In this document: in pieces, positions 11,784 to 22,269 of the stretch
Numbering within the stretch: position 1 is the stretch's first letter
Layout: every line of letters starts with the position of its first letter
From: Patagioenas fasciata
Lineage: Eukaryota; Chordata; Aves; Columbiformes; Columbidae
Assembly: GCF_037038585.1 (NCBI RefSeq)
Contig: NC_092541.1
Coordinates: 2,849,445-2,913,444 of the forward strand
Direction: 5' to 3'
DNA: 64,000 nucleotides
The notes under the pieces: generated by a model
Seen by the model: the letters and a program-made list of their open reading frames with translations, nothing else
Told to the model about the DNA's origin: nothing
The model's database searches: none
Translations under genes and position numbers: made by a program

Positions 11784-12670
11784 CGGGCACCGCATCAGGT
11801 GTGGTTACAGGACAGTTCATCTCGCACACAGGCACCGCATCAGGTGTGGTTACAGGACAGTTCACCTCACACCAGGCACCGCATCAGGTGTGGTTACAGG
11901 ACAGTTCACCTGGCACACAGGCACCGCATCAGGTGTGGTTACAGGACAGTTCACCTGGCACACAGGCACCGCATCAGGTGTGGTTACAGGACAGTTCACC
12001 TGGCACACAGGCACCGCATCAGATGTGGTTACAGGACAGTTCACCTGGCACACAGGCACCGCATCAGGTGTGGTTACAGGACAGTTCACCTGGCACACAG
12101 GCACCGCATCAGATGTGGTTACAGGACAGTTCACCTCACACCAGGCACCGCATCAGGTGTGGTTACAGGACAGTTCACCTGGTACACAGGCACCGCATCA
12201 GGTGTGGTTACAGGACAGTTCACCTCACACCAGGCACCGCATCAGGTGTGGTTACAGGACAGTTCACCTCACACCAGGCACCGCATCAGGTGTGGTTACA
12301 GGACAGTTCACCTCACACCGGGCACCGCACCAGGTGTGGTTACAGGACAGTTCACCTGGCACACAGGCACCGCACCAGGTGTGGTTACAGGACAGTTCAC
12401 CTCACCCCTGGGCACCCCATCAGGTGTGGTTACAGGACAGTTCACCTGGCACACAGGCACCGCACCAGGTGTGGTTACAGGACAGTTCACCTGGCACACA
12501 GGCACCGCATCAGGTGTGGTTACAGGACAGTTCACCTCACACCAGGCACCGCATCAGATGTGGTTACAGGACAGTTCACCTCACACCAGGCACCGCATCA
12601 GGTGTGGTTACAGGACAGTTCACCTGGCACACAGGCACCGCATCAGGTGTGGTTACAGGACAGTTCACCT
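11784..12670. repeat. Minisatellite, 44/45-bp unit, about 20 copies
   Basis: Each unit reads GGCACCGCATCAGGTGTGG, then TTACAGGACAGTTCACCT, then a variable linker. Two linker types alternate irregularly: TGGCACACA (45-bp unit) and CACACCA (44-bp unit). One divergent copy at about 12395-12440 has CACCCCTG. The central 35 bases are almost invariant, and the main variant is GGTGTGG to GATGTGG in a few units. This implies recent expansion or homogenisation. Every unit includes a RUNX-type core TGTGGTTA. The three long open frames through the array (about 335-381 codons) arise from the repeat and change register at each 44-bp unit. There are no unique spacers, so it is not a CRISPR array. Confidence 0.95.
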
Positions 12671-13264
12671 CGCCTGGAAACTCTGCCATCCGATACCAAA
12701 CCGCTTCCAAACCAACCGCATCTCCCCGCACACAGTTGTGCTTTCTGCCCCTTTGCACACAAAGCCCGTCCTTCCAGAGCACCCACACACATCAGCGCTT
12801 CACGCTGATTTAGGAGCACCCTGGAACGGCATCCCTGGAGACGAAGGCATTTAGAAACGGCGTTCAGACATCAGGCCGGGCGCTCGCTCAATCAGACGTG
12901 TCCGTTCAGGGTTGTTCAACGCCGCCTTTCACCCGCACCCTGGCTGAATCGCTCTGCGAGGATTTGCTCCGTTCCTGCTGACAGGACCATTCCCTGCGGA
13001 GCCGAAGCAGAGACCTTGGTGGCTCTGCCGTGCTGCCCAGGGGAACCCTGGGACTGTCACCGTGCTGCGTGACAGAAAACGCAATATCAGGTGTCGCACA
13101 AAAGGACGGTTATCCTCTGGAGTCCTTCAAATGTCTTATAAAAACTCCCATATATAAATAACATCAGTATGGAAGGAGCGGTCCCTGCAGAGATCAGGGC
13201 CCTATCACGCAGGGTGTTTTATGTACGCGTTGAAAAAGGCTGTCTGTATTCAGAGGAGATTATA

Positions 13265-13400
13265 TTTTAAACAGAAGATAATGAACCTCATTTTGCAGGT
13301 GGGGACAGAGACATAAAGATAATTTGCACACGCAGAATCCGTTGCTGGGCCAGATGCTGCGCTCGGATCCTCTTTTAGGTCCTGTCCACCGCCACCAAGC
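13265..13400 (+). repeat. Probable ancient MIR/L2-like fragment
   Basis: The run CCTCATTTTGCAGGTGGGGA, followed by CAGAGACATAAAGATAATTTGC, CACACGCAGAATCCG and GCTCGGATCC, parallels the ordered MIR-type motifs (tttacagatggggaaactga, then ggcacagagaggtt, then cacacagc, then gggattcgaaccc). Divergence is high. It is a relic without function that I can see. The assignment rests on remembered consensus order only. Confidence 0.4.
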
Positions 13401-14524
13401 ATCTTTTTCCTCCCTTGCTCAACACTGTCGTGCGACGTTGCCAAGTTCCTCTGGAAAATAACCCACGCTGTTCCGTAGCTAAACGGCCATTGTGGGGCGA
13501 ATTCTCTGCTCGGCGGTACCGGCGCAACCCTGCTCGCTGCAGCCCGGCTGCAGAGCAAAGCCAGGTTCAATTTGGCCCTTGGGCACCTCCGGAAATAATT
13601 GGAGGTGAGAAAAATACAATAGCGACGCACAGCTTTTAAAAGTATACATAAAATATTAAAAAAAAAAAAGAAAAAAGATAAATTATATATGCGTATACAA
13701 TGCCCAGAGATGCCTCGATTTATATGATGCGGTTTCCTGAGAGCAGCACAGCTCCAGGCAACAGAAATGAGAAGCCAAGCTGAACAGCAATACTGTATCC
13801 CAGAGACAGTGACATCTTCTAGCGGGGAACAGAGCGGCCCCTGGGGCACCCCGTAAAAATTATTACTGAGCAACGAAACAACAATGTAAGTTAATTTCAT
13901 TGAAATTAACAGTAGTTTCCTCCCCTTGAGCACACGGAGAGGTGTAATCAGAGCGAAAGGGGGAGGCGTGTGGAAGAGTCGAGCGGTTGAATCACACGAA
14001 TGCTTTGGAGAGACTTCAAACCAAACAAAACTATTTCGGGGCTTTGGACTGACGGGTTTAGGAAAAATAGAAAGAGCAAGGGAGAATTGTTTAAACGATT
14101 GCTCTGTCTTGCCTTTGGAAGCTTTAAAACAGAAAACTGCTGCTTCTTTCAGCACGTTTTCCCGGGTTCCCGCAGCCGTGGGCCGGGAGCTGCTGCGGAG
14201 CCGCTGCCGCGTTCCTAACAGACACGGGGTCTCATTTCACACACATCTCATCTGTCAGGGAAACCCGGCCCGGGAGAAACTTCCGTCCAGAAATGGCTTT
14301 TTGGAGCTCTCACCCCCGCTGTGATTTGTCCGAGCTGGATTACAAGAATTAGATTAACACATAGTTCTGAGTGTGGTTAGAGCAGAACGGACCTGGTTCG
14401 TGTTGCTACAAGGTGCGGTGTTCCGGTACCAGCGCCTCGCGGAACGGGCCGTGCGTCCGCTAGAGCGGGACGGAGCGTGCGGACGGAGCTTTAATACACG
14501 GAGGCTCCAACTCTTTCAAAAGAC

Positions 14525-14645
14525 AATCCCCATTCAAAAAGTACTTACACACATGGTTAAGCCCCGCTGACTTAATTTGTTAAGTAAAGGCTGCTTTAAG
14601 CATATGCTTAAATATTTCGCTGCAATTGAGGCCGCAGAACTCGGA
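14525..14645. repeat. Ancient interspersed repeat with an 18-bp perfect palindrome
   Basis: AAAGTACTTACACACATGGTTAAG and, 50 bases on, TTTAAGCATATGCTTAAA (14595-14612, a perfect 18-bp palindrome) belong to a dispersed motif family built around AAGCACATGCTTAA. Related pieces occur at 24547-24570 and 36782-36837. I remember similar 'aagcacatgcttaa' blocks as old repeats in reptile and bird genomes but cannot name the family. Confidence 0.45.
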
Positions 14646-16430
14646 GCTGCTCTGCCGAGGAGGACCGGGCTGTGCTGGGGGAGAAAACGCCTTATTAAAC
14701 ACCTTCAACGTGCAATTAAAAGAACAAGCCAGACAATCCTTTTAAAGAGGTGGAAGTTACGGAGGGTGAAATATTAGAACTTGAAGAGCAGCTCAAAGCA
14801 GGGAGCAGTTTGCTTGGGCGCCGTGTCCCTGGTCGGGCTGCTCCGTGCCTCAGTTTACCCCCACGCCGAGGCAGCGGAGTCACAACCCTCTTGTCTTCCT
14901 CTAACCATCACCCTCAAAACCACTTTACCACAAGCTCCTTTTCTTTAAACACAAGGATAAGAGGCAAAACATCCTCTGGTGATAGCGAAACAAAAGGGAA
15001 AACCCTTGGAAATTCAAAGTGAAGAGCAAACGCCTCTCGTCGTGTCCCCCTGCTGAAGTTCGGTGACATACGAGGCAAACGGGGTGACACGTCCCAGGCA
15101 CCCGGGCCATCTGTAACGCCAGGGTCAAAGTGCCACGCGCAGAATTGTGCCTTCCCCTCCGGGCAAAGCTCTCCCAGGCACATCTTCAGCTGGTGTCGAT
15201 TGCCCAAAGCCCATAATGAAGTTATGACAATTTACAACAGCTGAGGATCTGTTCATCTAATGAAGAGAAATACTGGGAGGAGGGAATGAATTAGTGCTAA
15301 GTAGGAGCTCATTGCGGAGCACACACAAGCATCTTTAAGAGATCCCTAAGAACCATTCCCTTCTCTAAAGAAAGGAGAAAAAACAACAACGGCCCTTCCT
15401 GAGCGCCGGGATTTTTCTTCCGCCCTTCAGCTGAAGGATGGGATTCAACAAAACCTTCTCAGACACGTGGGGAAAAAATGATCTACAAGTAAGCAAAGAT
15501 GTAAACAGCATTTTTAAAAGGGGTTTCGCTTTCCTCCCAGGCTGCGGTTGTTTTTTCCTGTTCCCCTCCGCCAGGGAAGCGGCGGCTCTGCCCATATTTC
15601 ACCCTGACAGCCGCTCCAGCCGGGAACAATGGCCCCGCTGCCCAGGGTCACCGCGCTCGGCAGCAGCGCCGCTCGGCAGCAGCGCCCGGCACAGCCGCTA
15701 CGGACCCAACATCTGCACAGCCCAGCAAACAGGGACGCGGACAGAGCGCCCGTGGAGACCCGGACGGAGCGGCGGGGCCAGCGCTGCGCTCCAGATCTGT
15801 ATCGATCCGTAGATAAACTGCCAGGGAAGCGGCTGCTTCCTCACAACCCGCCTTCCAGAAGAATAAAATACACCCTGTGGGTGCGTGGAGCGCATACGTC
15901 CTCTGCAGACCCGCTCCCTGCCACAGGTGTCCTGAGGACACCTATGATAAATACAACAGTTACAATAAATACGGGTGTTTCAGCCGAACCAGGGCTAGCG
16001 GAGTTACGTACCCGGAGCAGAGCTCAGCAGCTGAATGTCAATGTTTTGTGCCTGTAGCGAACATGGAAAGGTGTGAAGCTCCTGCACAGTGCAGCTGGGC
16101 AATATTGGGTCACCCCAGAGTTGCTGTTCTCAGACACCACGACCAAACGGTTTGGGGCACAGAAAGAGGGTGAGAGGAGATAGAGAATAGAGAGAAAGCC
16201 AATAACTCCTTCACGACCCTGTCTGTAAAGCACCGCGTGTTCCAAAAGCCCAGAAGAAAAAACAAATCAGCGATGTTACAATATATTAAAATAAAAGCCA
16301 CGCAATGCAAAGTCTAACCCGGCTAGCTTAAATTCGCTGTTACTAATATTAACTGATGATTTTAAGTCCTGATTTCTTAGTATTCAATTCCCTGAGTTTT
16401 TGAACGTTCACCTCTTTTATTTTTGTAAAG

Positions 16431-16449
16431 GAAGGAAGGAAGGAAGGAA
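16431..16449 (+). repeat. (GGAA)n microsatellite
   Basis: Four to five uninterrupted GGAA units followed by an A-rich stretch. Tandem GGAA can act as ETS-factor binding clusters, but this tract is short. Confidence 0.85.
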
Positions 16450-16799
16450 AAAGGTCCAAAGCTCTTCAGCTGAAAGGACTTTTCAAACATCTGTCACCGC
16501 AAATGTGTAAAACAACCCCGGGCAACAGCGAGTTGGGTCTGTATTCACCGAGCTACCCGGCACGGGCAAAATCCACGCTCCCTAAGTTTTCTAGGAAGCG
16601 TTTGTAGCAGAGATTATTTATTTTTCATTAAAATAATTGTTCCAATTAAACCCAAAACCAACCAAACAAGAGAGATGGGTTAAGCTGGGGCTGAGCTGGC
16701 AAATGCATCTCCTCGAGCGGGTGCAGGATGGGGTTGGGGTGCAGAACACCTGGGAGCGCGGCGCTGGTTCCGCCGCCAGCTGCCTGCAGAGATAGCACA

Positions 16800-17560
16800 A
16801 CAATTATTCCATCGCGGTGCGCAGCGCTCTAAATCATATTAATACACAATGATCCCGGCAGCCTTATAGGGCTCGCTGTTTCCGCGTGCTCCCATTTAAC
16901 CTGGGTAATGCGCTAAAACAAGCCTGCCTCATCATTAAGAATTGATTTTTTATTTATGTGAGCGTCGCTTGCAATCCCATGATATCCCTTTGTAATTCAG
17001 GAGAACGGGGCCCGCGTCCCTGCGTTCATCTCGGTTTATGGCGTATCTTTAAAAATTTGCAGCATCTTGCTGCATTTGGATATTTATGTTGAGATTTGTG
17101 TCTGCTGTTTTGCTTCAGAGATCTATTTCACGCGGCACCGGCACAAAGTATCTAATATACTTCATTAGCTATATTACATCAGATAAGGGGTTTATTTCTT
17201 TAAATTATTTAACCTTGCTAGAGCCCACTGGGATCACATAAATTACAACCCCGCTAATGAAAATCATTAGTTAGGCTATTCAAAAAGACAACAGGAAAAG
17301 AATTAAATATCTTTTAAAATCAACTCGTTTTTACGTTTGAAATCCCAGATATTTGGTAATTCAGCACAATCATCTGTTTGCCGACCTCAGAGCTCGATAC
17401 AGAATCATCTGAGACAGCCGGAGCACATTTTTGCAGAATACACGTATTTCTTTTTCCTTTCGATTTCTGGAGCCCTTTAAAAGGCTCCTCTGCTGCCTTC
17501 CGAGGGAGAGCAGACCGTTAAATACCTTTTTATCATCATCAGTAGAGGCAGAATTTAGTT
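16800..17560. promoter_or_regulatory. AT-rich block, candidate conserved non-coding element
   Basis: About 760 bases are AT-rich with many homeodomain-type cores (TAATAC, CATTAG, TAATGA, CATTAGTTAGG around 17245-17280). A GATA-type AGATAAG is at about 17183. Long open frames are absent. Such blocks often prove deeply conserved near developmental regulators. That is an inference from composition and motif content, not a measured conservation. Confidence 0.3.
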
Positions 17561-18502
17561 CCTAATTACAGAAATAAATGTCAAACACTTTGGATGTCTT
17601 TTCTCCAAGCTGGACACATCACCCGGCCCTGGAATGGAGCTGGTGGAGCTGAACCCGGAGCTGCTCCTGGACAGGACCCTGCGTGGAGCCCCCGGGAAAC
17701 AGGAGGAACCCAAACCAGTGCACTCGCTGCAATCGTTACCTGGGCATTGGTAATAAACCCAGCACGTTTCATTTAGACTCTCCTCCACTAAATATCTCAT
17801 GGGGGACATCTTTAATGACACCTTCCACCATCTATATCAGCGTTATGGTGAATGTTGCCACATTAATTCAAGTTATTCATTTTTCGTCCGTCTTTTGTAA
17901 AGCCGAGTTGTGCCACTCAGTGTTTGGGATGGTGGTTCGGTCGAGTTCTGCAGACACTGAGCATCGCAAGGCGTGGAGAGGGCACAAGGATTTGGGACAG
18001 ATTCTCCAGAATAAAGGCCACAGCAGCATCACTTCCCCTCTTCTTGTCATTGGGGGTTGGTTTGGTTGGTTTGGTTTTGGTTTTTAAAGCAGCTGAGAAG
18101 AGTCAAACAAACCCCACAACTCACCAGATTGACCCTAACAGGGGTGGGGAACCCAAGGACTTGGGCATAAAGCGGGTCCTGGCTCAGATGGGGGTGCCTT
18201 CCAAGGGCTCTTGTGCACATTCAGCCTCATCCTTAGAAGGAACCAGCAGAGAAAAGAGAACGTGAACCACAACCACCCTCCTCCTCACTCCCAGCAATCA
18301 ACCCCAGAAAGCCATGGCGACAATAAAAACCATTAACAGGGGTGATTTGGAGATGAACGATTCCCCGCACTGGTAGTGCCCTGGAACTGGAACCAGCTCC
18401 TTAAAAGATCAACTGGATTTGTAAAGCTGCAGAAGTTTCTTATGATCTCTGGGGAGGCACCAGAGCAGCTCTGAAGGACCACGCAGCTCCTGGGCCACGG
18501 CT

Positions 18503-18688
18503 GAGCCCTGGGGAGCCCTGGGGAGCCCTGGGGAGCCCTGGTGAGCACTGGTGAGCACTGGTCAGCCCTGGTGACCCCTGGTGAGCCCTGGTGAGCCCTA
18601 GGGAGCCCTGGTGAGCACTGGTGAGCCCTGAGGAGCTCTGGTGAGCACTGGTGAGCCCTGGTGAGCACTGGTGAGCCCTGGGGAGCAC
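18503..18688. repeat. Minisatellite, 10-bp unit, about 18 copies
   Basis: The unit is GAGCCCTGGT with GAGCACTGGT and GAGCCCTGGG variants, spaced exactly 10 bases apart. The array is short and clean. The minus strand translates as repeats of the RAHQGSPG type because 10-bp units recur in frame every 30 bases. There is no reason to regard this as coding. Confidence 0.95.
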
Positions 18689-21600
18689 TTCCAGCACTCC
18701 TGAGCATCAGACTGGGCAGCTCTGGGGCAAACCAAGAACGCCACAGCTTTTTGAAAGCGTTAGCAGTCGGATAAATGTATTGTAGAAATGGTCAGAGTCG
18801 GGTCTGCTTTCCTGGGCTTTACTCAAATCCGGAGCAACTTTACCAGAATGAAAGCAGAGCCAAAGGAGACGTCGCCCATCACCTCCAGGGCCGAACCCAG
18901 AGTGGACTGGACCCCCATCTCCAGCCGGGCTGGGATCACACGTCGCTGTGACCCCCATAAAACCTCAGCTTTAGATGGTGATTTAAGAACGGCAGCTCAA
19001 TTTCCCAGCTCCTACAGCTTTCAACTCGGAACCTGGAAGAAGCCAAACGTATTTTCCCGACTTTAATTACTGCACCTTAGTTTGTTTCAAAAGAATTTTT
19101 TTTTTTAACCTGTAAAATACACCCGGCGTGGAGTTAATTTTACCGTTCAGCTGATAAACCATGAAAAACGTGGGGTTTGCAATGAAAGTGCTGACAGCAA
19201 CAGTAAAGACAGAGCACTGCCATTGGGTGCTGCTGCAATTTGCCTTCCAGGGCTGTCTCTGAAACAAAACCGCTCCACATGCAGCATGCAAAGAAGTTAC
19301 AAGTGGGGGGGGGGCTCGGAGAGGGGGGAGCACACGGACGGGAGTGGGGAAAACGGCATATCAATCATTTATAATTAACAAAAATCCGATTGGTGCTTTA
19401 AATAGAGATCAATGTGTTGCAGGCTGAGTGGATTGCGAGGATGTATTCACCTTCTCGTAACTCTCCTCGCAAGCTGTCACACCTCCAGAATCCCCATTTG
19501 TTTTGTTAACAAAGCTTCAGGGGGCGCCAGGCTCTCATTGAAATTTCATTAATCTAATGGAGTAAAGTCCTATAGAAAAAAATCAAATTCTCGTTGGGCG
19601 AGATGGTACCTGGGAAAGATAACCTCTGGTTGAACCCCGACTCCATCGCTGCGCTATTATTCTGAGGAATAGACAGCAGCCGGCTGATTACAGCCACCGG
19701 CCGCCACAGGTTTCCCCCTTCTCCCACCACCCCCTTTTCCTCACCAGCCATTTCCAGCCCCGCCAGCTCGGCCCTGACGCGGCGGTGGAGGGAGGTTGGT
19801 CCCCACAAGCTGCTGGGGGACAGGAGGGGACGTTAAGGGGGGTCTGGCCATGTCCCTCCCGGGGGACGGGGCAGCAGCGCCGAACGGGGTCTCTCTTTAA
19901 AAGAGATTTGGGGTGTGAGCGGCAGGTCCTGAGTGCGTTGTGCACGTCCAAGGTGCTCACCATGTTCACGCAATGTGGTGTCGTCATTCCAACCTCTAAT
20001 TGAAATTAACACAAATAATCCCCTTCTCTTCCCATGCCACTCCGCTCCTCAGCTCCACATTCTTCAGACCCTTGAAGATTTTGCTGGAGGTTTCCAAGGG
20101 CAAACCGCTGCGTTTCCTCCGCTGCTGGATGCGTGACCTTTCCAGACAGGACAAGCAACTCTTGTGAATTTTTTGGAGATGGTGTATTTGGAATATTCCA
20201 GGAATCCCAACAACTGGAGTAATACAATCGCAGGAGATTCTCAACTTTCAGTTCACACTCCTCCCAAATTCCTCATCCCCTCGTTTGTGGGAAAGAGCAA
20301 GAAACTTGAATCCAAGGGAGGAAAGAGCATTTAAATACAAAATCTCACGGGTTTCGGAATGCTTGGGATTGCAGTGAGCGCCTGGTTTTCAGGGGAACTC
20401 AGCACCAGTTTGAGGGGGATTTGGAGTGAACGGTTATAAAGACGCTGCTGAGCGCAGACATATGCACAGCTCAATTCTGCTACCCAGGTGGCAATTATTT
20501 TACAAATTCTTTTCAATTTATTGGAAAAGTGGAATAGTCCATCCCTCCACTCTCAAATCACTCATCCAGGTGGCTTATAAAATCCAGCTGCAGTTTTTAT
20601 TTTGGAGGACTTGTCTAATCCAAGACAACATTACACTTGCCATCTGTGGTGTGCGGTTCTGAGTCCTTGGCCAACTGTCAACATGAAAATAATAAAATAA
20701 AAATCGTGCCATTATTTCAAATTAAAGGGCTCCCACGATAAATAGAACTTGAAACAGATCAGACGTGGAAATCCAAACCTGAAAAATCTCTTCTGACTGA
20801 GCATAAATTTAACTGCATTGAGTGAACCGTTTGTGCTACTTCACCCACATGGCTGGATAGAGCTATTTAAAAAAAAATAAAGTGTATTTGCTTTCTGTTT
20901 ACAATCAAAATATACGGAGCACTTTAGTGGCTTCATCTGAAACTGTCACCGGGTTTACGGGAAGCTGATGGAGCCCCCACTCTTCTGGGAAGGGCCCTCG
21001 TTCCCGTGGCGGAGCTGGAGAAGCCGCGCTGGGAAGGGCCCGACCTGCTCGGGGACCCAGGACAGCAGGGGACGGGTCCACCTCCCCTTCCACCTGTGCC
21101 ACCATCACACAGCTGGACTGAGGGCCCTTCTCCTCCTCCCGACATCAGCTCTGTTTTATCTTTTGGTTTTCCCCCTTCCAGCCTTCATGTCCTCAAGTCC
21201 CTGCAGCCGTCACCTCCTCCAGTACTCACTGAGCTCTACCAACCTGCACCCTGCCTGGGGTCCGAGGAGGGGACAGAGCCCTTGTCCTGAGCACAAGGGT
21301 TTGGTGGTACCGTGGACGTACCGGCGGCGCAGAGCACAGACATGGGCGTTGGGTCGGGTGCTCAGGGGGTGCACCCTGTGATGGCACTTTGCACGTCAGC
21401 TGGACCAGCCCAGCGCCCCCAGTTCTCAGCAGGCAGAGCGAACCAGCCCAGACCAAGCTCCCCAGCCCATGATGCTCCACCCCTGCAAGGAACAAGACAA
21501 AGAAGATGTGGGGAAAGGATGGCAAATGGAGGTGTGGAGAAGCGAGAGGGCGGCAGGGTGGCCGGCACACGGTGACCTTGCAGAATGGCGGCTGCAGGAG

Positions 21601-22172
21601 CGGTTTGGGAAGGCACGGGGAGCTGAGCCAGCAGAACCGGCTGCACCGGACACAGCGCCTGGGGAGGCCACGCAGGTCAGAGTGGGCAGCGAGGCAGCGG
21701 GAGCCGGGGAGGCAGCAGGGACCAGGGACCGAGCAGCAGCGAGCAGAGATGGCAGGGATGGCGGGTGTGCAGCCGTTCCCTCCCGCTGTCCCCACCCGGC
21801 CCAGCTCTGCTCCCCATGGGGGTTTGTGCCCCACACCCCGCTCCATTCCCAGGACCTCCCCATTCGCTTCTCGCTCTCACACACCCACGAGCACTTCCAC
21901 CCACGGATCCACCTGTGGAATCCACTTCCCATCCTCCATCCCTCACCCCTGGTTATTCGCTTATGCTGTTTTAAGCTCTGCGCTGGAAGTGTCTTTATTT
22001 TCCTGAGCCAAAGGGGATAAAGGACAAGCAGGGGGCAGGGGAGGAAGGGCGCTACCGAGTTAGGATTCTTCCAGGGGAAAATTAAAATAGAAAAGTAACC
22101 TTTGTTTAAAGTACAGCACCTTTCTGGGCATCTGTCTCTTAGCAAAGAGCAAGTGAGTCTGGGAGTGAGAGA
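18689..22172. other. Non-coding DNA between the 10-bp array and a CA-rich tract
   Basis: A G-rich run at 19303-19330 has G-quadruplex potential. GC-rich DNA at 20940-21830 produces overlapping open frames on both strands (up to 206-261 codons on minus, 183 on plus) of random Pro/Ser/Arg-rich composition. None shows a start context, domain or supported splice structure. The rest is unremarkable single-copy sequence. Confidence 0.4.
19514..19529 (+). promoter_or_regulatory. CTCF-like motif
   Basis: GCTTCAGGGGGCGCCA contains a perfect match to the core half of the CTCF consensus (YAGRKGGCRS), while the flanking 5' bases match poorly. It could bind CTCF in insulator or loop-anchor roles. A single motif match in 64 kb of GC-rich DNA is weak evidence. 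Confidence 0.25.
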
Positions 22173-22212
22173 GATGTGCGCACACACACCCAATTGCAAA
22201 CACACACACACA
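22173..22212. repeat. Interrupted CA microsatellite
   Basis: GCGCACACACACACCC and ACACACACACACAG are separated by a short CAATTGCAAA interruption. It is a simple-sequence tract of low interest. Confidence 0.8.
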
Positions 22213-22269
22213 GATGAGCCTTCAGGGAATTGTATGAACTTTTGAACCAGAGATGCAGAGACAGAGCCT

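Larger units (their letters stand above)
12671..18502. other. Non-coding DNA; CpG-rich patches and a large AT-rich block
   Basis: GC- and CpG-rich patches occur at about 14170-14480 and 15540-15800. Between 16800 and 17560 is a long AT-rich block. A poly-A-like tract lies at 13656-13681. Minus-strand and plus-strand frames here, up to 301 codons (13250-14155, minus), have no recognisable domain and cross an A/T tract, so they are treated as chance frames. Confidence 0.45.

Noticed and set aside
11784..12670. CRISPR-like direct repeats
   Set aside because: Repeats are contiguous with only 8-9-base variable linkers of two types and no unique spacers; the context is vertebrate, not bacterial.
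11704..12854. Frames of 335-381 codons on plus
   Set aside because: Produced by the 44/45-bp array. The peptide register changes at each 44-bp unit, which is not how a real repeat protein behaves.
13250..14155. Minus-strand frame of 301 codons
   Set aside because: Runs through a poly-A/T tract and a MIR-like relic and has no recognisable domain.
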